Source: Prauserella halophila
GTDB lineage: Bacteria; Actinomycetota; Actinomycetes; Mycobacteriales; Pseudonocardiaceae
Length of the DNA stretch: 64,000 bases
Direction of reading: 5' to 3'
Assembly: GCF_024171895.1 (NCBI RefSeq)
Contig: NZ_JAMTCQ010000015.1
Span: forward strand, 1-64,000
Shown piece after piece: positions 26,978 to 36,272 of the stretch (positions within the stretch are counted from its first letter, which is position 1; every line of letters starts with the position of its first letter). The position numbers and the translations under genes were made by a program. The notes beneath the pieces were generated by a model that was not told the origin of the DNA, did not search any database, and saw only the letters and a list, made by a program, of their open reading frames with translations.

Positions 26978-27835
26978 TTACCCGTGATCTCGCATAAACT
27001 CTTCAGCCACAGAGCCGAGGATATTTCTTGCATCGTCTCCCGAAGCGGCGTGCTCCCGGAAGTGATCAAACAAGTTGAGGTGATATGCGACGTCTCGGGA
27101 GTCTCGCAGCGCTAGGGAACCCGAAAGGGTTTCAGTCGTGACCAGTCGGTCATCGTAGACCACAAACACGTTCAGGGGTGGAGAACTAATCTCCGCCGAC
27201 AGTGGCAGTATCGCTAGGTCTACGTTCGGTCGTTTCGACACGGTCGCTAGGTGCCGTACCTGATCGACCATCACCGGTTCCGGTGCTAGTTTGATCCGCA
27301 CAGCTTGCTCAGTCAGCACGAAATGAAACCGCTTGGTTTCATCATTCAGCGTTTCTTGAGCGTCCAGACGTGCCCGCACGGCACGGTCTACGTCGCGTGC
27401 CGGTCTACCTTCAATAGTCGGTGTCAGCGTCCGACGCGCGTACTCGGGCGTTTGCAAGAGACCTGACGGCATCACCGGGAGTAGATGCCGAACCACGGAA
27501 GATGATTCGGTTAGAGACTTAATCTCGGCCTGCCGTCGCCAGATACCGAGCCGTGCCGCTGATCGCACTGATACGTAATCAACGTTAGCGGTCCGAGTCA
27601 GCGCGAGAACGTCGCGCCTGACGTCATCGGGTACCGAATCGAGCCCCTGAAGAATCCGCTCTACGTCTGAAACCGTCGGCAGGGCCTTACCGGACTCAAT
27701 CCGGCTGATCTTGGATTGAGACATAGAGATACGAGCGGCTAGCCTCTCTCCCGAGAGTCCAGCCGCTTTCCGTAGCTGCCTGAGCGTGTCCGCTAGGTCT
27801 TTACGGTCTCGCTTGTCGCTATCCGGTTCGAGCAT
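26978..27835 (-). CDS. XRE-family regulator with DUF5753 domain (second module)
   Basis: A 285-residue predicted regulator. The helix-turn-helix is at about residues 15-70 (LRKAAGLSGERLAARISMSQ, then SKISRIESGKALPTV), with DUF5753 after it (MPSGLLQTPEYARRTL; FVLTEQAVRIKL). Its first 17 bases overlap the end of the DUF6879 gene. Base composition is visibly more A+T-rich than the surrounding genes, with codons such as ATT, TCT and CTA, suggesting transfer. It is only distantly similar to the regulator at 2899-3780. Confidence 0.85.
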   Translation of the reverse strand: MLEPDSDKRDRKDLADTLRQLRKAAGLSGERLAARISMSQSKISRIESGKALPTVSDVERILQGLDSVPDDVRRDVLALTRTANVDYVSVRSAARLGIWRRQAEIKSLTESSSVVRHLLPVMPSGLLQTPEYARRTLTPTIEGRPARDVDRAVRARLDAQETLNDETKRFHFVLTEQAVRIKLAPEPVMVDQVRHLATVSKRPNVDLAILPLSAEISSPPLNVFVVYDDRLVTTETLSGSLALRDSRDVAYHLNLFDHFREHAASGDDARNILGSVAEEFMRDHG

Positions 27836-28337
27836 CCCACTCGCTGAACGGCACGGCGTAAGCCAGTGCCGTATCTCGCCACTTCCGGTACATCGATAGA
27901 TCCGGGTTTTCCCGCTGGTCTCGGTTGATCAATGAACCGTCCGGGTTGAAGTTCAGATCGACCACGGTTTCGTCATCGAACAACCAAAAGTCATGCGACG
28001 GTAGGTCAAGTTCGAGGTCCGTCACGTCGAGTATGCGGATATCCTCGCCTGCCTCGATGTTCCCAGGGATACCCCAGTCGAATTGATGCCGCTGGTACTC
28101 AGTCAGCGGCCGACGCACGACACGGACACGGCCGATACTCCGGCCGGATGCCACGATGCCACGCACCCGCTCGTGCCAGGCAGCGTTAAACCCCTCGGGG
28201 ATCGACTCACCAGCAAGCCACCGGGCGAAGTCCGAATCTTCACGCGGTATGGCGTACGACGGTTGGCACTCGAACCGCCAGGCGGTCCGCTGGTAGGTCT
28301 CGAACCGTTCCCGGAATGCGTCACCGTCCAGGATCAC
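27819..28337 (-). CDS. DUF6879-family protein
   Basis: A 172-residue protein matching the DUF6879 pattern: FRERFETYQRTAWRFECQ, the FARWLAGESIPEG motif, RVRVVRRPLTEYQRHQFDWG and the end motif YRKWRDTALAYAVPFSEW. These proteins regularly accompany XRE/DUF5753 regulators in actinomycetes. The biochemical role is unknown. Start and stop overlap both neighbours, so the three genes (66-aa gene, DUF6879, XRE) form one tight operon. Confidence 0.82.
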   Translation of the reverse strand: MILDGDAFRERFETYQRTAWRFECQPSYAIPREDSDFARWLAGESIPEGFNAAWHERVRGIVASGRSIGRVRVVRRPLTEYQRHQFDWGIPGNIEAGEDIRILDVTDLELDLPSHDFWLFDDETVVDLNFNPDGSLINRDQRENPDLSMYRKWRDTALAYAVPFSEWDARTG

Positions 28338-28534
28338 CGCTGGGCCGCCTTGAGTGCGTCATACGCGGCTAGCACGACTTCCGGGGGCAGCTCGACGGCC
28401 GTTTCCCCATCGCCGAGTGACAAGCCGTCTGCGGCCGCTACAGGCGTTCCCTGGACTACGGCCGTACCCCGGTCGGAGACGTACACGGCCGGACAATCAC
28501 CGTCGTGGCACCCGGATACCTTGCGTAGCTTCAT
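28334..28534 (-). CDS. Small hypothetical protein, first gene of the XRE/DUF6879 operon
   Basis: A 66-residue protein starting MKLRKVSGCHDGDCPAVYVS, with a CHDGDC motif, a YVSDRGTAVVQG strand pair and a C-terminal helix (LPPEVVLAAYDALKAAQ). Similar small proteins precede DUF6879 genes in other actinomycetes. The stop overlaps the next ATG. ATG 28534 is chosen at the conserved-looking start. Confidence 0.7.
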   Translation of the reverse strand: MKLRKVSGCHDGDCPAVYVSDRGTAVVQGTPVAAADGLSLGDGETAVELPPEVVLAAYDALKAAQR

Positions 28535-28573
28535 GCTCACAGGATCGGTGACCGCCCGCACTGGGAGCAAGGT

Positions 28574-29392
28574 TTACCCGCGTTGTTGCATAAGGTCGGC
28601 GTCGAACGTCGCCGTCACCGGGGCGTGGTCGGACCAGCGCTGGTCGTACGACGGCGCCCGCTCGACCACCACCGACGTGCACGTCTCGGCCAAGCCGGGC
28701 GTCGCGGCGACGTAATCGATCCGCCACCCGGAATCGTTGTCGAAGGCCTTGCCGCGGTAGGACCACCAGGTGTACGGGCCCGGGCCGTCCGGGTCGAGCC
28801 TGCGCTGCACGTCGACGTAGCCCGCCTCGCCGAACACGCGGCTCATCCACTCGCGCTCACTCGGCAGGAAGCCCGAGTTCTTCTTGTTGCCCTTCCAGTT
28901 CTTCAGGTCGATCTCGGCGTGGGCGATGTTCCAGTCGCCCATCACGACGACCTCGCGCCCGTCGGCGGCCGCCTTCTCGCGCAGTTCGACGAGGTACGGC
29001 AGGAAGGCGTCGAGGAACCGCTCCTTCTCGTCCTGCCGCGGCGTGCCGACCTCACCGCTCGGCAGGTACAGACTCGCCACGACGACGCCGGGCAGCTCCA
29101 TCTCGACGTACCGCCCGCTCGCCTCGAACTCGGCCTCGCCGAACCCGATGCGCGTGGCCTCCGGTTCGGACCGGCTGTAGAGCGTCGCGCCGTTGCGCCC
29201 CTTGACCTCGGACACGGCGTGGGCGGCGTGCCAGCCGTCGGGGTCGGCGAGCACTTTCGGGATGGCGTCGAGGTCGGCGCGCACCTCCTGGCAGGCCACG
29301 ACGTCGGCCTGCGTCCGGCCGAACCACTCGGTGAAGCCCTTTTTCGCGGCTGCGCGGATGCCGTTGACGTTGACGGTGGAGACGGTGAACAC
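28574..29392 (-). CDS. xth: Exodeoxyribonuclease III / AP endonuclease
   Basis: A 272-residue DNA-repair nuclease of the EEP fold. Visible active-site motifs are TVNVNGIRAA (Asn), VACQEVRAD (metal-binding Glu), VVMGDWNIAH (GDxN) and the terminal WSDHAPVTA (Asp-His pair). It incises abasic sites and removes 3' blocking groups. GTG 29392 is placed just before the first strand of the fold. It is separate from the low-GC regulator operon that follows. Confidence 0.93.
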   Translation of the reverse strand: MFTVSTVNVNGIRAAAKKGFTEWFGRTQADVVACQEVRADLDAIPKVLADPDGWHAAHAVSEVKGRNGATLYSRSEPEATRIGFGEAEFEASGRYVEMELPGVVVASLYLPSGEVGTPRQDEKERFLDAFLPYLVELREKAAADGREVVVMGDWNIAHAEIDLKNWKGNKKNSGFLPSEREWMSRVFGEAGYVDVQRRLDPDGPGPYTWWSYRGKAFDNDSGWRIDYVAATPGLAETCTSVVVERAPSYDQRWSDHAPVTATFDADLMQQRG

Positions 29393-29466
29393 GCGCCCCA
29401 GGTTAGCCGCCGGCCCCGACACCCCCGCGGCCGGAAACGGGCGGGAGGCGGAACGGCGGCGCCGCG

Positions 29467-29519
29467 AAGGGAACGTTTGGGGCGTTGAGCGCCCCGAAGG
29501 TGCCCTTGGGGGCACTGAA
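29467..29519. repeat. Palindromic dispersed repeat, copy B
   Basis: Imperfect palindrome: AAGGGAACGTTTGGGGC pairs with GCCCCGAAGGTGCCCTT around GTTGAGC. It shares 28 of 29 bases with copy A (11780-11808), and its end (29502-29519) is identical to bases 90-107. It lies between exonuclease III and the SH3 protein gene. Confidence 0.75.
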
Positions 29520-29524
29520 GCGGG

Positions 29525-29845
29525 TCAGCAGGAGGCGCCGTCGACGGGTTCGAGGAAGTCGTCGGCGGCCCATTCGCCGTCGGCGAGCTTGCGGAAGCCG
29601 TCACGCACCTCGCCGGTCGCATCCGTCTCGGCGTCCTGCTGCAGCGAGCCGACGACCGCGTCGCCGGTGGACGGCCCGGACCGCACGTTCAGCACGTCCG
29701 CCTCGACCGTCATGCTGCAGCCGCCGTCGCCGTTCGAACCCTCGGCTTCCGAACTCAGCTCACCCCCGGTCATCACGTACAGCCCGATCACGGCGATCAA
29801 CGCGACGAGGATGAGCAACGTCCGCTTCGGAATCCCGAGTATCAC
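29525..29845 (-). CDS. Membrane-anchored SH3-domain protein
   Basis: A 106-residue protein with an N-terminal membrane anchor (residues 9-26, TLLILVALIAVIGLYVMTGG) and an extracytoplasmic bacterial SH3 domain marked by EADVLNVRSGPSTGDAVVG and the closing WAADDFLEPV. Such domains bind peptidoglycan or peptides. Two cysteines (near 43 and at the last residue) may form a disulfide. Confidence 0.8.
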   Translation of the reverse strand: MILGIPKRTLLILVALIAVIGLYVMTGGELSSEAEGSNGDGGCSMTVEADVLNVRSGPSTGDAVVGSLQQDAETDATGEVRDGFRKLADGEWAADDFLEPVDGASC

Positions 29846-29965
29846 GAGTGCTCCTTATCCGTTCCCGACATGCACTCGCCCGCAGGGTACGGCCCGGTTT
29901 CCCGGCCCGTAAGCCCCGGAAGGCCCAACCACTCGGCTCGGCGAACGGCCGACCACGCACAGCGA

Positions 29966-30000
29966 CGGGCCCCGGCAGGAGATCGTCCTGCCGGGGCCCG
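29966..30000 (-). terminator. Terminator of icd
   Basis: Perfect 15-bp stem (29966-29980 and 29986-30000) with a five-base loop, 20 bases beyond the icd stop. Confidence 0.85.
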
Positions 30001-30020
30001 TGGGAGCGAAACGGCCGTGA

Positions 30021-31244
30021 TCAGCCCTGAGCCATCTTCTTCTGGAGGTTCTCGTCCAGCGTCGCCAGGAACTCCTCCGTGGTCTGGTACGGCGTGTCAC
30101 CACCGACCAGCAGCGCGAGGTCCTTGGTCATCTTGCCGCTCTCGACGGACTCGATGACGACCTGCTCGAGCTTGTTGGCGAAGCCGATCAGCTCGGCGTT
30201 GCCGTCCAGCTGGCCGCGGTGCTCGAGGCCGCGGGTCCAGGCGAAGATCGACGCGATCGGGTTCGTCGACGTGGCCTTGCCCTGCTGGTGCTGACGGTAG
30301 TGCCGGGTCACCGTGCCGTGCGCGGCCTCGGCCTCGACGGTGCGGCCGTCCGGGCTGCGCAGCACCGACGTCATCAGGCCGAGCGAGCCGTAACCCTGCG
30401 CGACCGTGTCGGACTGCACGTCACCGTCGTAGTTCTTGCAGGCCCAGACGTAGCCGCCGTCCCACTTCAGCGACGCGGCGACCATGTCGTCGATCAGCCG
30501 GTGCTCGTAGGTCAGGCCCTTCGCCTCGAAGTCGGCCTTGAACTCCTTCTCGTAGATCTCCTCGAAGATGTCCTTGAACATCCCGTCGTAGGCCTTGAGG
30601 ATCGTGTTCTTGGTCGACATGTAGACCGGGAACTCGCGGTCCAGGCCGTACTGCAGCGAGGCGCGCGCGAAGTCCTCGATGGACTTGCGGTAGTTGTACA
30701 TACCCATCGCGACGCCGCCGCCCTCGGGGAAGTTCGCGACCTCGAACTCCATCGGCTCGGAACCGTCGGCGGGCGTGTAGGTCATCGTGACCGTGCCGGG
30801 GCCGGGAACCTTGAAGTCGGTGGCCTTGTACTGGTCGGCGTGGGCGTGACGGCCGACGATGACCGGCTTCGTCCAGCCCGGCACCAGACGCGGGATGTTC
30901 TGGATGACGATCGGCTCGCGGAAGATGACGCCGCCGAGGATGTTGCGGATGGTGCCGTTCGGGCTCCGCCACATCTTCTTCAGGCCGAATTCCTCGACGC
31001 GTGCCTCGTCCGGCGTGATCGTGGCGCACTTGACACCGACGCCGTGCTTGTTGATGGCGTTCGCCGCGTCGACCGTGATCTGGTCGTCGGTCCGGTCGCG
31101 CTCCTCGATTCCCAGGTCGTAGTACTCGAGGTTCACGTCGAGATACGGGTGGATCAGCTTGTCCTTGATGAACTGCCAGATGATGCGGGTCATCTCGTCG
31201 CCGTCGAGTTCGACGACGGTGCCCTCGACCTTGATCTTGGCCAT
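30021..31244 (-). CDS. icd: NADP-dependent isocitrate dehydrogenase (eukaryote-like dimeric type)
   Basis: A 407-residue TCA-cycle enzyme oxidising isocitrate to 2-oxoglutarate with NADP+. Conserved elements are [30 protein letters not shown] (substrate-binding SPNGTxRN), the catalytic [11 protein letters not shown] region and [14 protein letters not shown] (cofactor loop). ATG 31244 ([11 protein letters not shown]) is at the family start. The gene is monocistronic. Similar context occurs near Rv3339c in M. tuberculosis. Confidence 0.96.
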   Translation of the reverse strand: MAKIKVEGTVVELDGDEMTRIIWQFIKDKLIHPYLDVNLEYYDLGIEERDRTDDQITVDAANAINKHGVGVKCATITPDEARVEEFGLKKMWRSPNGTIRNILGGVIFREPIVIQNIPRLVPGWTKPVIVGRHAHADQYKATDFKVPGPGTVTMTYTPADGSEPMEFEVANFPEGGGVAMGMYNYRKSIEDFARASLQYGLDREFPVYMSTKNTILKAYDGMFKDIFEEIYEKEFKADFEAKGLTYEHRLIDDMVAASLKWDGGYVWACKNYDGDVQSDTVAQGYGSLGLMTSVLRSPDGRTVEAEAAHGTVTRHYRQHQQGKATSTNPIASIFAWTRGLEHRGQLDGNAELIGFANKLEQVVIESVESGKMTKDLALLVGGDTPYQTTEEFLATLDENLQKKMAQG

Positions 31245-31872
31245 GAGCTGGCGGCGCTCCTCTCGCTTTCGCGTCGCGGATCTCGCGTTCGTGTTCGCCT
31301 GATACCGCTGCGCATTAGCCGTTGCGTAGCGGTACAAGCGTACTGCTGAATGGACACCGGCCCGGCGCCCCCTGGTTACTGGCCAGTACTGATCCGGACC
31401 ACAGCGACGCCGACAAATCGCAGCTCACCCCGAAATCTACGTGTTCCGGGGGTCCGGGGGCAGGCGTCACGGCTGCATCGATCACGTGGGATCGCCCACG
31501 CCCCACGGCGCCCGGCAACCGCCGGACTCGACCCGGGAGGACCGACGAGGCGACGCGACTGGGAATCGAGATCGAACCCGAGCCCACACCGTGACAGGAA
31601 CTGGTCGACATCTGACGGGCCGCCGACGACATCGAGCGGTTCGAATCGGCGTGGAACCGGGACCACTCCTACCCGCTCTCCGGCGAGAAGACCGCACCCG
31701 GTGGTGTTCAACCTGCCGCACCACGTGCCCGCGGGGTATCTCGACCGGCTGGCCGAGGCCGCCGAACCACTGACCACCCGATCCTCCGGCCCCGCGTGAT
31801 CGACTCGCCGAGCGGTCCAGCCGCTCCTACGCTGGGCTGCACCGGCAACCGCACCCAGCGGAGGTGAACGTC
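31245..31872. other. Long intergenic region containing a probable gene remnant
   Basis: The icd promoter must lie in the first part. Codon-like sequence interrupted by stops occurs at 31541-31799 (listed separately). Nothing else is supported. Confidence 0.5.
31541..31799 (+). pseudogene. Possible decayed small gene
   Basis: One frame reads DEATRLGIEIEPEPTP, stop (31592-31594), QELVDI, stop (31613-31615), then RAADDIERFESAWNRDHSYP. A shift near 31690 leads into HPVVFNLPHHVPAGYLDRLA, ending at 31799. The composition looks coding but is broken by two stops and a frame change. The parent family is not recognised, so this is tentative. Confidence 0.3.
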
Positions 31873-32073
31873 ATGCAGGCAGTAGTCGGCGACCAGATCC
31901 GCGTGCACGGCCGGGTCGTGGGCGAGGCCGAACGGCTGGGCGAGATCGTCGAGGTCCGCGGCGACTCGGGTGGGCCGCCCTATCTGGTGCGCTTCACCGA
32001 TGGCCACGAACGGCTCGTCTTCCCCGGCCCGGACAGCGAGGTCGAGGACACCCACCCGCGGCAGCAGTCGTAA
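31873..32073 (+). CDS. DUF1918-family small protein
   Basis: A 66-residue protein matching DUF1918: MQAVVGDQIRVHGRVVGEAE, then RLGEIVEVRGDSGGPPYLVR and FTDGHERLVFPGPDSEVE. These are small SH3-like barrel proteins common in actinobacteria, with no assigned function. GGAGG lies nine bases before ATG 31873. Monocistronic. Confidence 0.88.
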   Translation: MQAVVGDQIRVHGRVVGEAERLGEIVEVRGDSGGPPYLVRFTDGHERLVFPGPDSEVEDTHPRQQS

Positions 32074-32560
32074 CCCCGGCAGTCGTAACCGGGCACGGCC
32101 GGACGACGACCGGCCCCACCCCGCGCGCAGGGCCGATCCTGCACCCACGGCCCTGCACCCGAGCGCGAAGCACCCCGGCCGAGACGGCCGGCGACAGAGC
32201 GGCCAGCGACGGAGCGGCGCGCGTTACCGCCGCACACCGTGGCGATCGTCACGGCGCACAGCCACGGCGCCGGGATGACATCCGGGCACCGGCGCGTTCA
32301 CACTTGAGTACAGAGCAGTTATCCGCGACGGCCCGCGGTCGACTGTTCTTTTTTTGCGACGTCACTTGAACGATCCAGTAGCTCAGGTCTCCCGAACTGA
32401 GCGACCCGAACGCTCGAGTCCCGTCACCCCGCCCTCCCGGTCCCTCCCGCGCCCGCGCGTTCGAGGAACACCCCCGCCCGGCACGAGCCCGGCCGCGATC
32501 AGCGACGACCGCTCCGCCCCGGGCCCGGCCGACCCGATCCTGCTCCCCGAGAGGAGAACT
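32074..32560. other. Leader region upstream of the MFS gene
   Basis: No gene is seen. It includes a short repeat (AGCGGCCAGCGACGGAGCGG area, 32200-32220) and, at 32349-32355, a run of seven T that is exceptional in this GC-rich window. Confidence 0.5.
32323..32355 (+). promoter_or_regulatory. Possible attenuator: small hairpin followed by T7
   Basis: CCGCG (32323-32327) and CGCGG (32334-32338) can pair, followed 10 bases later by seven T, about 205 bases before the exporter gene. Related amphenicol-type exporters in other actinomycetes are controlled by attenuation. The stem is short, so this is a weak candidate. Confidence 0.3.
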
Positions 32561-33772
32561 GTGCCCGTCGCGCTCCTCGCGCTGGCCATCGGTGCCTTCG
32601 GCATCGGAACGACCGAATTCGTCATGATGGGCGTGCTGCCGCAGGCCGCCGCCGATTTCGGGGTCTCGATCCCCGCCGCAGGTCACCTGATCTCCGCCTA
32701 CGCCCTGGGCGTGGTGGTGGGTGCTCCGCTGCTCACCGCCGCCGCCGTGCGACTGCCCCGCAAGACGATGCTCCTGGCGATGATGGGGCTGTTCGTCGCG
32801 GGAAACACCCTGTTCGTACTGTCCCCGAACCACGAGCTGGGTGTGCTGTTCCGGTTCGTCGCCGGGCTGCCGCACGGCGCGTTCTTCGGCGCGGGCGCCG
32901 TCGTGGCCGCGAGCCTCGTCGACCGCGGCGCCAAGGCCAAGGCGGTGTCGATGATGTTCCTGGGCCTGACGCTCGCGAACGTCGTCGGCGTGCCGCTGGG
33001 AACCCTGCTCGGCCAGCAGGTCGGCTGGCGCGCGACGTTCGCCGTCGTCGCGGTGATCGGCGTGGTCGCACTGGTGGCCGTGCTGCGCCTGGTGCCGCAC
33101 CAGGGCGCGCCCGCGGGTGCCTCGCTACGCGGCGAGGTGGCGGCCTTCCGTAAACCGCAGGTGTGGCTGGCGCTGGCGATCGTCACGTTCGGCATGGGCG
33201 GCGGGTTCGCCTGCCTGAGCTACGTGACGCCGATGATGACCGACGTCGCCGGGTTCGACCCCGCGACCGTGACGCTGCTGCTGTCGCTGGCCGGTGTCGG
33301 CATGACACTGGGCAACGTCCTCGGCGGGCGCCTCGCCGACCGCAACCCGACGCCCGCACTGTGCGGCGCACTGGGCGGCCTGGCCGTGGTGCTGGCGATG
33401 TTCACCGTCACCGCAGGCAGCAAGATCGGCGCGACGATCACGATCTTCCTGGTCGGTGTCGCCTCGTTCATGGTCGGCCCGATCCTGCAGGCCCGCGTGA
33501 TGGAGAAGGCGGGCGGCAGCCCGTCGCTGGTGTCGGCGGCGATCCAGTCGGCGTTCAACATCGCCAACTCGATCGGCGCGTACCTGGGCGGGCTCGTCAT
33601 CGCGGGCGGCCTCGGCCTCGTGTCCCCGAACTGGGTCGGCGCCGCGCTCGCGACACTGGGACTGGGCCTGGCCGTCGTGGCCGCGCTCACCGAACGCCGG
33701 GAGCGGGCGGCCACCGTCGGCGCAGCACCCACCGAAGAAGCCGCACCCGCCGAGGAGCCCGCACTGGTGTGA
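32561..33772 (+). CDS. MFS exporter (AraJ/Cml-like DHA1 family)
   Basis: A 403-residue transporter with 12 predicted helices. It starts right at the first helix (VALLALAIGAFGIGTTEFVM), with motif GTTEFVMMGVLPQAAADF and the antiporter-type motif in helix 5 (GLTLANVVGVPLGTLLGQQV), both seen in AraJ- and chloramphenicol-exporter-like proteins. Drug or metabolite efflux is likely; the substrate is not known. GTG 32561 follows GAGGAGA with good spacing. Confidence 0.87.
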   Translation: MPVALLALAIGAFGIGTTEFVMMGVLPQAAADFGVSIPAAGHLISAYALGVVVGAPLLTAAAVRLPRKTMLLAMMGLFVAGNTLFVLSPNHELGVLFRFVAGLPHGAFFGAGAVVAASLVDRGAKAKAVSMMFLGLTLANVVGVPLGTLLGQQVGWRATFAVVAVIGVVALVAVLRLVPHQGAPAGASLRGEVAAFRKPQVWLALAIVTFGMGGGFACLSYVTPMMTDVAGFDPATVTLLLSLAGVGMTLGNVLGGRLADRNPTPALCGALGGLAVVLAMFTVTAGSKIGATITIFLVGVASFMVGPILQARVMEKAGGSPSLVSAAIQSAFNIANSIGAYLGGLVIAGGLGLVSPNWVGAALATLGLGLAVVAALTERRERAATVGAAPTEEAAPAEEPALV

Positions 33773-33803
33773 CCTCCCGCGGTACCGGCGTCCGTGCCGG
33801 CCT

Positions 33804-33835
33804 GCCGGGCACGCGGCACGCTCCGCGTGCCCGGC
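33804..33835. terminator. Bidirectional terminator between MFS and DUF3017 genes
   Basis: Perfect 13-bp stem (33804-33816 and 33823-33835) with a six-base loop between convergent genes. Confidence 0.8.
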
Positions 33836-33878
33836 GGGTCAGCCGGGTCGGCGCGGGCCAGCCCCGGTCAGACGGCGG

Positions 33879-34199
33879 TCAGCCGAACGGTCCGCCCGTG
33901 ATGGTCAGCGCGTCGAAGACGATGAACCCGCCCAGGCCGACGTAGCAGAGCACGTCGACCACCCGGCTGCGGATCGTGAGGAGTCCGGCCTGCGCGTCGG
34001 AGAGCACCACCCGCAGCACGGCGGCGACCAGCAAGGCTCCGCCGATCAGCGCGGTGCCCTGGCGCCAGTGGTACATGCCGATGCGCACCCCGCCCGCCAC
34101 GACGAGCAGCAGCACGACCGCCAGCGGCACGTGCACGAGCCAGCCGCGGCGGCCGGCCCCGTCGCCGGTGCCGTGTTCGGGCCGGTCGGGCGCGGTCAC
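33879..34199 (-). CDS. DUF3017 membrane protein
   Basis: A 106-residue protein with three membrane helices (about 24-40, 48-66 and 82-102) and the family pattern VVLLLVVAGGVRIGMYHWRQ and LRVVLSDAQAGLLTIRSRVV. It is regularly found next to folD in actinobacteria (Rv3355c-Rv3356c). Function unknown. It starts with GTG three bases after the folD stop. Confidence 0.88.
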   Translation of the reverse strand: MTAPDRPEHGTGDGAGRRGWLVHVPLAVVLLLVVAGGVRIGMYHWRQGTALIGGALLVAAVLRVVLSDAQAGLLTIRSRVVDVLCYVGLGGFIVFDALTITGGPFG

Positions 34200-34202
34200 G
34201 CC

Positions 34203-35054
34203 TCAGCCCGCCGCGCGCTCGGCGGCCTCGACGACGTTGGAGATGAGCATCGCGCGGGTCATCGGGCCCACGCCGCCGGGGTTGGGCGACAGGAATCCGG
34301 CGACCTCCTCGACGCCCGGTGCGACGTCGCCCGCGAGCTTGCCGTCGACCCGCGAGACGCCGACGTCGAGCACCGCGGCGCCCGGCTTGATCATCTCCGG
34401 CGTGATCAGGCCCGGCGACCCGGCGGCCGCGACGACGACGTCCGCACGCTCGACCTCGCTCGCCAGGTCGCGGGTGCCGGTGTGGCACAGCGTGACGGTG
34501 GCGTTCTCGCTGCGGCGCGTCAGCAGCAGGCCGATGGTGCGGCCCACGGTGATGCCGCGGCCCACCACGGTGACGTTGGCGCCCTTCAGCGGCACGTCGT
34601 AGCGGCGGAGCAGCTCGATGACACCGAGCGGCGTGCACGGCAGCGCACCCTGCTCACCCAGCACGAGCCGGCCGAGGCTGATCGGCGCGAGCCCGTCGGC
34701 GTCCTTCTCGGGCGGAATGCGCTCGAGGATCGCGTTCTCGTCGAGGTGCGCGGGCAGCGGCAGCTGGACGATGTAGCCGGTGCAGGCCGGGTCGGCGTTG
34801 AGCTCGTCGATGACCTGCTCGAGCTCGGCCTGCGTCGTACTACTCGGCAGGTCCCGGCGGATCGAGGTGACCCCGACCTTCGCACTGTCGGCGTGCTTGG
34901 CCTTCACGTACGAGTGCGAACCGGGGTCGTCGCCCACCAGCACCGTCCCGAGACCGGGCGTGATGCCCCGCTCGGCGAGCGCGGCGACCCGGGGGGTCAG
35001 CTCCGCGAAGATGGCGTCCTTGGTGGCCTTGCCGTCGAGAGTCGTCGCCGTCAC
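34203..35054 (-). CDS. folD: Methylenetetrahydrofolate dehydrogenase / cyclohydrolase
   Basis: A 283-residue bifunctional enzyme interconverting 5,10-methylene-, methenyl- and 10-formyl-tetrahydrofolate, supplying formyl groups to PurN and PurH (encoded at 49.7-51.9 kb). Conserved motifs are [20 protein letters not shown] (with the catalytic Lys), [14 protein letters not shown], the [17 protein letters not shown] site (usually VVGRSxxVGxP) and [20 protein letters not shown] 35054 is at the family start. Confidence 0.94.
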   Translation of the reverse strand: MTATTLDGKATKDAIFAELTPRVAALAERGITPGLGTVLVGDDPGSHSYVKAKHADSAKVGVTSIRRDLPSSTTQAELEQVIDELNADPACTGYIVQLPLPAHLDENAILERIPPEKDADGLAPISLGRLVLGEQGALPCTPLGVIELLRRYDVPLKGANVTVVGRGITVGRTIGLLLTRRSENATVTLCHTGTRDLASEVERADVVVAAAGSPGLITPEMIKPGAAVLDVGVSRVDGKLAGDVAPGVEEVAGFLSPNPGGVGPMTRAMLISNVVEAAERAAG

Positions 35055-35076
35055 GTCGTTCAGTCTCCCAATCCCG

Positions 35077-36099
35077 CTAACCGTGCTTCCCGGCGCCCGG
35101 CCGTTTCCGCCCACCGAGCGATGCGACGCCGATGGCCAGCAGTGCCACCCCGCAGGCGACGACCGTCGACGTCGTCAGTCCGTTGCCCTCCGTGGGCAGG
35201 AACGCGTCGAGCAGCATCGATCCGAGGAGCTGCCCGGCGACCGTGCTCAGCCCGAGCAACAGCACCCCGATCCACGACACGACGAACGACGCGACCGCGA
35301 TGAACACGATGCCGACGAGCCCGCCGAGATACAGCACCGGGTTGCCGGGCAGCGCAGCGGGCGCGCCGTGGAGGGCGAGCGACACCAGCGAGGCGAGCAC
35401 CAGCATCGCGGTGCCCGTGGTGAAGTTGACGAGCGCCGCCGTGAGCGAGCTGCCGGAAGCCGCACCCACGTGCCCGTTGAACGCCTGCTGCACCGCCATG
35501 CCCGCACCCGCGACGAACGGCAGGATCAGCAGCGCGATCCGCGCGGGATCGGCCTGGCCCGCGACGTCCCCGGCCACCGCACCGGCCACGGCGGCCACGG
35601 TCATCACCGCGCCGGCCACCCGCAGCACCGTGGTGGGCTCCTTACCCGAGGGGCCCAGCCCGAACCGGTCGACGAACAGGCCGCTGACGGTCTGCCCCGC
35701 CACGACACCCACGGTGAACAGCGCGACACCGATCAGCGACACGGTCAGCGATTGGCCCAGCACATAGGTGCCGCCCGCGATTCCGCCCAGGAAGTGCCAG
35801 GGGCGCAGCCTGCCGCTGCGCAGCGCGGCCACGGCGGCGCGCGTGCCGGCGCGCATCGGCCGCGACACGGCGAGCCAGCACAGCAACAGCAGCAGACCGC
35901 CGCCGAACGAGATGACGGCGGCGAGTGCGGAATCGCCGAGTTCGAGGCCGAGCTGGCCGTTGATGCGCGCCTGCACGGACATGCCGAATCCTGCGGATAC
36001 GGCGAGCACCACGCCCCACAGCTTCCGGATCGTGGAGGTGGGCGTGGACGCGGTCTGGGTGGCGGAATCCGGAGCCGGATCCGCACTGGCGGTAGCCAT
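35077..36099 (-). CDS. DMT-family transporter (YdcZ/DUF606 type)
   Basis: A 340-residue membrane protein with ten predicted helices in two homologous halves, each beginning with a similar motif ([19 protein letters not shown] and [19 protein letters not shown]). This marks a fused form of the DUF606/YdcZ half-size transporter. The substrate is unknown. It is 23 bases upstream of folD on the same strand and may share a promoter. Confidence 0.85.
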   Translation of the reverse strand: MATASADPAPDSATQTASTPTSTIRKLWGVVLAVSAGFGMSVQARINGQLGLELGDSALAAVISFGGGLLLLLCWLAVSRPMRAGTRAAVAALRSGRLRPWHFLGGIAGGTYVLGQSLTVSLIGVALFTVGVVAGQTVSGLFVDRFGLGPSGKEPTTVLRVAGAVMTVAAVAGAVAGDVAGQADPARIALLILPFVAGAGMAVQQAFNGHVGAASGSSLTAALVNFTTGTAMLVLASLVSLALHGAPAALPGNPVLYLGGLVGIVFIAVASFVVSWIGVLLLGLSTVAGQLLGSMLLDAFLPTEGNGLTTSTVVACGVALLAIGVASLGGRKRPGAGKHG

Positions 36100-36272
36100 C
36101 GCCTGTCATTGTGCGCGCCGCGGTGATCACCGCTGCGGGTGTCACCGCCCAAGTGTGGCCGCCCCCACTCCGGCCTCGTCTCAGCCGCTGACAGCCGTGC
36201 GGCAGGGTGAGACGTGCCGCCCATGTCGGTGGTGGTCGTGCATTCGTGAAACGTATTAGCCAAGATGTGGGC

